This document shows, piece after piece, positions 59,248 through 64,000 of a stretch of DNA of 64,000 nucleotides (position 1 is its first letter; every line of letters begins with the position of its first letter). Both the position numbers and the translations under genes were made by a program. Source of the stretch: Cyanobium sp. ATX 6F1 (lineage in GTDB: Bacteria > Cyanobacteriota > Cyanobacteriia > PCC-6307 > Cyanobiaceae); NCBI RefSeq assembly GCF_024346315.1, contig NZ_JAGQCS010000001.1:310001-374000 (forward strand). Reading direction: 5' to 3'. Under the pieces are notes generated by a model. The model did no database searches. It worked only from the letters and a program-made list of their open reading frames with translations, and was not told the origin of the DNA.

Positions 59248-59858
59248 GCAGCAGCGTCGCCGGCCTCGACAAGCGTCTGCAAGAGATCCTCATGCGGCCG
59301 GAGTTCCTTGAGATGCGTGGCGTCGCCAAGGAAGTGCCGATTTTCATTCAGACCTACAACCCCGCCGATGAAGATCAGCTGCGGTTGGTGGTGAGGGGGG
59401 TGGAGCAGCACCTGCGCAAGCAGGGTCTGCGAGTGAAGCAGGTGGACCTGTTTGAGCTGGTGCTGCAGCTGCTGGAGGCCAAGGGATACCTGGATGTGGT
59501 GCTGCAGGAGGAGGCGAGTTGGAGCAAGAGCGATCTATTCGACACCCTGCAGAACGTGGCTGAACCCACATCGGCCCTGGTGCCCAAGCTGATGGCTGAC
59601 CTGGGCGATGACACCCAAGTCAGCCTGATCACCGGCTCCGGCCGCGTTTACCCGTTCCTGCGAACCCACACGATCCTGGAGGCACTGCAGCCGGCGATGG
59701 TGCGCCATCCGGTGGTGATCTTTTTCCCCGGCGAGTATTCGCAGGACGCCGACGGCGGCTCCTACCTGCGCCTGTTCGGCACCAGTGCCACCACCAAGAT
59801 CGAAAACCCGCATTACCGCGCCACCAACCTCGACTACTTCGACATCAAGAGCTCATGA
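59244..59858 (+). CDS. brxB: BREX protein BrxB
   Basis: A 204-residue DUF1788 protein. Blocks: MSSSVAGLDKRLQEILMRPE, VEQHLRKQGLRVKQVDLFEL, LITGSGRVYPFLRTHTILEA and VVIFFPGEYSQDADGGSYLR. It is required for BREX, and its molecular role is not settled. It overlaps brxA and brxC by 4 nt each. Confidence 0.93.
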   Translation: MSSSVAGLDKRLQEILMRPEFLEMRGVAKEVPIFIQTYNPADEDQLRLVVRGVEQHLRKQGLRVKQVDLFELVLQLLEAKGYLDVVLQEEASWSKSDLFDTLQNVAEPTSALVPKLMADLGDDTQVSLITGSGRVYPFLRTHTILEALQPAMVRHPVVIFFPGEYSQDADGGSYLRLFGTSATTKIENPHYRATNLDYFDIKSS

Positions 59859-62800
59859 CTGCCTCCACCATCCGCGAGCTGTTTGCCAAGCCGGTTGATC
59901 GCCCGATCGACGGGGTGATCAAGGCCGACGACGAGCGCCACCTCGAGATCGAGCTCGACGAGTACGTCGTGACCCGGGAGGTCAGCAAAGGCCTGGGTGC
60001 CTTCACCGACGCCTACTTGCACAACCCCACCGCCAACGGTGTGTGGATCTCAGGGTTCTTTGGCTCGGGCAAGTCGCACCTGCTGAAGATGCTCTCGCTG
60101 ATGCTCGATGGCGAGAAACGGGTAGGTGAGCAGGGCAGATTGCCGGTGGAGATCCTCCTGCCCAAGGTGGAGGATGAGATCATCCGAGCCGATCTCAAGA
60201 AAGCAGCGGCGATCCCGGCCCGCAGCCTGCTGTTCAACATCGATCAGAAGTTCGATGGCATCGGCGGCACCCACGAGGCACCGATCCTCGAGGTGTTCAT
60301 GAAGGTGCTCAACGAGCTGCAGGGCTACTACGGCAACCAGGGCTATGTGGCCCAGCTGGAGCACGACCTCGACACGCGCGGCCAGTTCGAGGCCTTCAAG
60401 CAGACGTATCAGCGCCTCAATGGCCGCAGCTGGGAGCAAGACCGCGACGCCCTGGCCACGGTGACCAAGCGCAGCTTCGCGCGGGCCTATGCCGAACAGT
60501 TCGGCGGCAGCGAAGACGATGCCGTGAAGGTCATCAATGACGCCAAGGACAGCTACCGCCTCTCGATCGAGGGTTTTGCCGCCCGCGTCAAGCAGTATCT
60601 CGACAGCCAGCCAGCAGGCTTTCGGCTCAATTTCTTCGTGGATGAGGCGGGTCAGTTCATCGGCCAGGAACGCAGCCGCCTGCTGAATCTGCAGACCGTG
60701 GTGGAAAGCCTGGCCACCGCCACCGATGGGCGGGCCGCGGTGTTCATCACCTCCCAGGCCGACCTGGAGAACATCCTGGGGCAGGTGAAGTTCGAGCAAG
60801 CCGATGATCTGAGCAAGATCCAGGGCCGCTTCAAGACCAAGCTCACCCTGGCCAGCGCTGATGTGCAGGAGGTGATCCAGCGGCGCCTGCTGGCCAAAAC
60901 ACCCGATGAGCCTGAACAGCTGATCGAGATCTACGAACAGGAGAAGGACAACTTCACCACCCTGTTCCGCTTTGGCGATGGCTCCCTGCAGCTGAAGGGC
61001 TGGGGCGACTGCCAGAGCTTCTGCGGCCTCTATCCCTTCCATCCCTACCAGCTGAGCCTGTTCCAACAGGCGATTCAGAGCCTCGCGGCCCACAGCGTGT
61101 TCGAAGGGCGCAACATGGCGGTGGGGGAGCGCTCGATGCTCTCGGTGTTCCAGGAAGTGGCCAAGGCGATCAAGGAGCTACCCGTGGGGCGCCTGGCCAG
61201 CTTTGACCAGCTCTATGACGGTATCCGCGATGTGATCCGGGCCGACAAGCAGCAAACGATGGTGCTGGCCCAGAACCAGGTGGGTCCGCTGGAGCTGCGC
61301 ATCCTCAAGGCCCTGTTCCTGCTCAAGTGGGTGCCCCAGTTCAAGAGCACGGCGCGCAACATCGCCATCCTGCTCATCGATGAACCAAGTTTCGACATCC
61401 GCGCCCATGAGCAGGCGATCAAAGAGGCCCTGATCAATCTCGATTCGCAGTCGTACCTACAGCGCAGCGGAGAGCTCTACGAATTCCTCACCGACAAGGA
61501 AAAGGATGTGGAGCAGGAGATCAAGCGCACCGAGGTGGCGGATTCTCAGGTGATCAAGGCCCTGCACGGGGTGGTGTTTGACGACGTGCTGCGCAGCAAC
61601 AAGATTCGTTTTGAAGACAACGGCAACGACTACCCGTTTGCCCAGAAGATCGACGACGGGCTGGTGAAGGGCAAGGAGTCTGATGTGGCTGTGAACCTGG
61701 TGACGCCGGAGCACCCCCATTACAGCAGCGAGGCGGTGCTGCACAGCCGCAACTTCGGTGGCACCGAGCTGATGGCGATCCTGCCGTCAGAAGGCCGGCT
61801 GCTCGATCAGATCCGAAGCTACCTGAAGACCGACCTCTACATCCGCCAGAACACTGGCGGCGACGACGAGACGCTGAACGCGATCCTCGGCGTCAGGGCC
61901 CGGCAGAACACCAGCCGGCGCCAGGAGATCAACTTGCAAGCGGCCGCCCTGCTGCGCAAGGCCACCCTGGTGGTGAATGGCCAGACCCTCTCGGCGGGAG
62001 AAGGGGAACCGGCCACCCGCTTCAGCAAGGCGTATCAGGAGCTGATCCGCTCGGCCTTCCCCAAGCTCAAGATGATCCACGGCAACTTCAGTGAAGCCAC
62101 CGTGGCCAAGGTGGTGAAGGAGCAGGACGACCTGCTGGAGGGCTCGGCGATTCAGCTCTCAGAAGCGGAGCAAGAGGTGCTCGTGGAGGTGGAGCGCCAG
62201 CAGAAGCTGGGCGAGCGGCTCAGTGCGGAAGATCTGGTGCGCAAGTTTGAGGCCAGGCCTTACGGGTGGGGCAACTGGGCGACGCTCACCTTTGTGGCGC
62301 GGTTGTATCGGCTCGGGAAGCTCGAGCTGCGGGAGAAGGAACTGCTGAGCAACGCCCAGGTGATCGAGGCGCTCACCAACAGCCGCCGGCTGGCTGGTGT
62401 GGGCGTGCGCAAGCAGGAGCAGTTCGATGCCAGTGCGGTGAATGCGCTCAAGCGTTTCCACCAGGAGCTGTTTGGCGTGCAGAGCAGCGGCACCGATGCT
62501 CGCAGCACCGGTGAATCGTTCAGAATGGTGATGGCGAATGAAGCACAGGAGCTGCGGGAGATCGCCACCAAGGCTGATGCCTATCCCTTCCTGGCCGAGC
62601 TGAAGCCCTGGGCCGCGAAGGCTGAGGAGCTGAGCAAGAAAGACGACGCTCATCTGCTCAACCAACTGACCAGCTTCAAGGGCGACTGGCTGGACGGCGA
62701 GCAAGAGCTGCTGACCCCGATCAAGCAATTCCTCAAGGGCAACCAGAAGGCGGTGTTTGACCAGGTGAAGGCCTTCGAGGCCAGCTACCGCGATGAATTC

Positions 62801-63340
62801 GCCGACTTGCCAGAACAGCTGGTGAAGAGCCTGACCACCTTGCTGGCGAGCACGAGGCCCTTTGCCGGTGGTCTCGTCCCCCAGGCCAACAACGCCATGG
62901 TGGAACTGCAAGGCCAGCTCAAGCAAAAGCTGCAACAGGCCCAGGCTGCAGCCCTACTGGTGCTCGAGGAGCAGGAAACCCGCCTGAAGGCAGATGCCGC
63001 CTTCCAGAAGCTCAACGACGAACAACAGAGCCAGGTGCTTCAGGCCACCACCCAGGCGAAAGCGGATGTGAAAACCGCCGCACAACCGGGCCGCGTGGCC
63101 CTGCGGGTGAACCGTTACCGGCAGGAGGAGGTGCCCCGGCAACTGCAGCGGATCGCGGCCTTGAGCATGCCTCAGGGAGTCGAAGCGGTGGCGCCGATCA
63201 AGGTGGTAGCGGCCTCGAACCTGAAGGTGAACTGCCCGCTCAGCCAGATCACCAGCGGCCAGGAGCTGCAGCAGTGGCTCGATGCCCTACGGACAGCAGC
63301 CCAAACCGAGCTGGATCAGGGGCATCGGATCAGCCTTTGA
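59855..63340 (+). CDS. brxC: BREX ATPase BrxC
   Basis: A large P-loop ATPase of 1161 residues (DUF499/PglY-like). Walker A is VWISGFFGSGKSHLLKML near residue 68. The Walker B-like RLNFFVDEAGQFIGQ is near residue 264. Long helical regions fill the C-terminal half (ALLVLEEQETRLKADAAFQK, EEVPRQLQRIAALSM). It is the second-largest BREX component and is coupled to brxB by ATGA. Full length, no frameshift. Confidence 0.95.
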   Translation: MTASTIRELFAKPVDRPIDGVIKADDERHLEIELDEYVVTREVSKGLGAFTDAYLHNPTANGVWISGFFGSGKSHLLKMLSLMLDGEKRVGEQGRLPVEILLPKVEDEIIRADLKKAAAIPARSLLFNIDQKFDGIGGTHEAPILEVFMKVLNELQGYYGNQGYVAQLEHDLDTRGQFEAFKQTYQRLNGRSWEQDRDALATVTKRSFARAYAEQFGGSEDDAVKVINDAKDSYRLSIEGFAARVKQYLDSQPAGFRLNFFVDEAGQFIGQERSRLLNLQTVVESLATATDGRAAVFITSQADLENILGQVKFEQADDLSKIQGRFKTKLTLASADVQEVIQRRLLAKTPDEPEQLIEIYEQEKDNFTTLFRFGDGSLQLKGWGDCQSFCGLYPFHPYQLSLFQQAIQSLAAHSVFEGRNMAVGERSMLSVFQEVAKAIKELPVGRLASFDQLYDGIRDVIRADKQQTMVLAQNQVGPLELRILKALFLLKWVPQFKSTARNIAILLIDEPSFDIRAHEQAIKEALINLDSQSYLQRSGELYEFLTDKEKDVEQEIKRTEVADSQVIKALHGVVFDDVLRSNKIRFEDNGNDYPFAQKIDDGLVKGKESDVAVNLVTPEHPHYSSEAVLHSRNFGGTELMAILPSEGRLLDQIRSYLKTDLYIRQNTGGDDETLNAILGVRARQNTSRRQEINLQAAALLRKATLVVNGQTLSAGEGEPATRFSKAYQELIRSAFPKLKMIHGNFSEATVAKVVKEQDDLLEGSAIQLSEAEQEVLVEVERQQKLGERLSAEDLVRKFEARPYGWGNWATLTFVARLYRLGKLELREKELLSNAQVIEALTNSRRLAGVGVRKQEQFDASAVNALKRFHQELFGVQSSGTDARSTGESFRMVMANEAQELREIATKADAYPFLAELKPWAAKAEELSKKDDAHLLNQLTSFKGDWLDGEQELLTPIKQFLKGNQKAVFDQVKAFEASYRDEFADLPEQLVKSLTTLLASTRPFAGGLVPQANNAMVELQGQLKQKLQQAQAAALLVLEEQETRLKADAAFQKLNDEQQSQVLQATTQAKADVKTAAQPGRVALRVNRYRQEEVPRQLQRIAALSMPQGVEAVAPIKVVAASNLKVNCPLSQITSGQELQQWLDALRTAAQTELDQGHRISL

Positions 63341-63399
63341 GGTTCCAGACCGTTTTCATTGACCACGCGATTGACCCACCTGCTAACCCCTCCTGATCC

Positions 63400-64000
63400 A
63401 TGACCGTCAACACCGCTGCCCTGAAATCTTTCGCGCCGGCGATGCGCCGTCAGCTACTGGTGGCCGTGGGCCGAAAGCTCGATCTGCTGCTCAACAGCCA
63501 GACGACCGACACTCTGGCGACCTACGCCAGCCAGATCGCACAGCTTCGCGAGCAGGAGGCGGAAAACCGAGCGGTGCTGCTGGAGCGGGTGGCCTACAGC
63601 TGGTTCAACCGGCTGGCTGCGCTGCGATACCTAGATGCCAAAGGCTGGCATCCGTTTGGCTGCAGGGTTCTTATGCCCGCCAGTGAAGCCGAAACCCAGC
63701 CGGAGCTGCTCAAGCTGATGCGCTCGGGAGGCCTGCCAGCCGAGCTCAAGCTGCACACCAACGAAGATCGGCTCCATGGCCTACTCAATGGCCAGATCCC
63801 ACCGGCCATCGCTGGCGCCGACCCCCAGGGGGAGGTGTATCGGGAGCTGGTGCTGGCGGTGTGCCGCTTCTATCACCAGCTGCTACCAAACCTGTTCGAG
63901 GGGCTTGATGACGCCACTGAGCTGCTGCTGCCCGACGACCTGCTCACCGAAGGCTCGATCGCGGCAGGCTTCCGCCACTCGATCAGCGACACCGACTGCG
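63400..64000 (+). CDS. pglX: BREX methyltransferase PglX, N-terminal part only
   Basis: The first 200 codons of the BREX adenine-specific DNA methyltransferase; the gene continues past the window. The family start is MTVNTAALKSFAPAMRRQLL then VAVGRKLDLLLNSQTTDTLA, followed by AYSWFNRLAALRYLDAKGWH and LLPDDLLTEGSIAAGFRHSI. The methyltransferase motifs lie further on. The ATG at 63400 is 59 nt after brxC. pglZ and brxL should follow if this is a complete type 1 system. Confidence 0.9.
   Translation, partial: MTVNTAALKSFAPAMRRQLLVAVGRKLDLLLNSQTTDTLATYASQIAQLREQEAENRAVLLERVAYSWFNRLAALRYLDAKGWHPFGCRVLMPASEAETQPELLKLMRSGGLPAELKLHTNEDRLHGLLNGQIPPAIAGADPQGEVYRELVLAVCRFYHQLLPNLFEGLDDATELLLPDDLLTEGSIAAGFRHSISDTDC

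Noticed and set aside
33000-64000. CRISPR arrays or cas genes in the accessory region
   Set aside because: No regularly spaced repeats; the hairpin copies are irregularly placed and structurally different.

Overview
The window is high-GC cyanobacterial DNA, most like a freshwater Cyanobium/Synechococcus. The evidence is a bidirectional NAD-linked hydrogenase (hoxEFUYH), PFOR (nifJ), a plant-type ferredoxin, and housekeeping proteins of picocyanobacterial type. About half is ordinary chromosome and half is a tRNA-associated genomic island.

Positions 1-11.5 kb hold core genes: lepA (5' end only), an Nfu scaffold, serS, rseP, nth, rpsN, pnp, cysQ, rsmI, an HTH protein, two tandem PilZ proteins and tRNA-Arg(TCT). 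Positions 11.5-27.6 kb hold a hydrogenase/fermentation locus. A [2Fe-2S] ferredoxin gene diverges from hoxE. Fourteen same-strand genes follow with overlaps or gaps of 3 nt or less: hoxEFUYHW-hypABFC-nifJ-dihydroorotate-dehydrogenase-like-hypDE. Pyruvate oxidised by NifJ would reduce ferredoxin/flavodoxin, Hox can exchange electrons with ferredoxin or NAD(H), and HypA-F plus HoxW assemble and process the Ni-Fe site. Positions 27.6-32.7 kb hold small proteins, gluQ, HU, a degenerate metallo-beta-lactamase-fold protein and a glgX-type debranching enzyme.

At about 32.77 kb lies a 3' fragment of tRNA-Gly(TCC). Its truncated side faces right. This marks the left attachment site of an island that fills the rest of the window (at least 31 kb) and runs off the right edge. 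The island has: Fic; a phage-like recombination set (SLOG, Gp157-like, Rad52-like) interrupted by a DUF433/DUF5615 toxin-antitoxin pair; a two-gene unit of a degenerate nucleotidyltransferase-like protein (DUF6932) plus an unknown partner; a minus-strand virion-type block (about 40.7-49.7 kb) with a capsid-like protein, collagen-like fibres and a probable -1 frameshift gene; an accessory segment rich in toxin-antitoxin modules, small unknown proteins, a YkuD-domain protein with a small membrane protein, and a sigma-like protein lacking region 2; then ArdC antirestriction and a type 1 BREX system (brxA, brxB, brxC, start of pglX) cut by the window end.

Two kinds of non-coding signal recur in the island and match no family I know. 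One is a 35-85 bp GC-rich hairpin (core GGGCAAGGGCTG...GCCCTTGCC), found just upstream of at least five small or accessory genes. The other is a 9-mer TGGCAATRG, 20-40 nt before the starts of five or six phage-like genes on both strands. I saw no integrase, terminase, portal or reverse transcriptase, and no CRISPR array.
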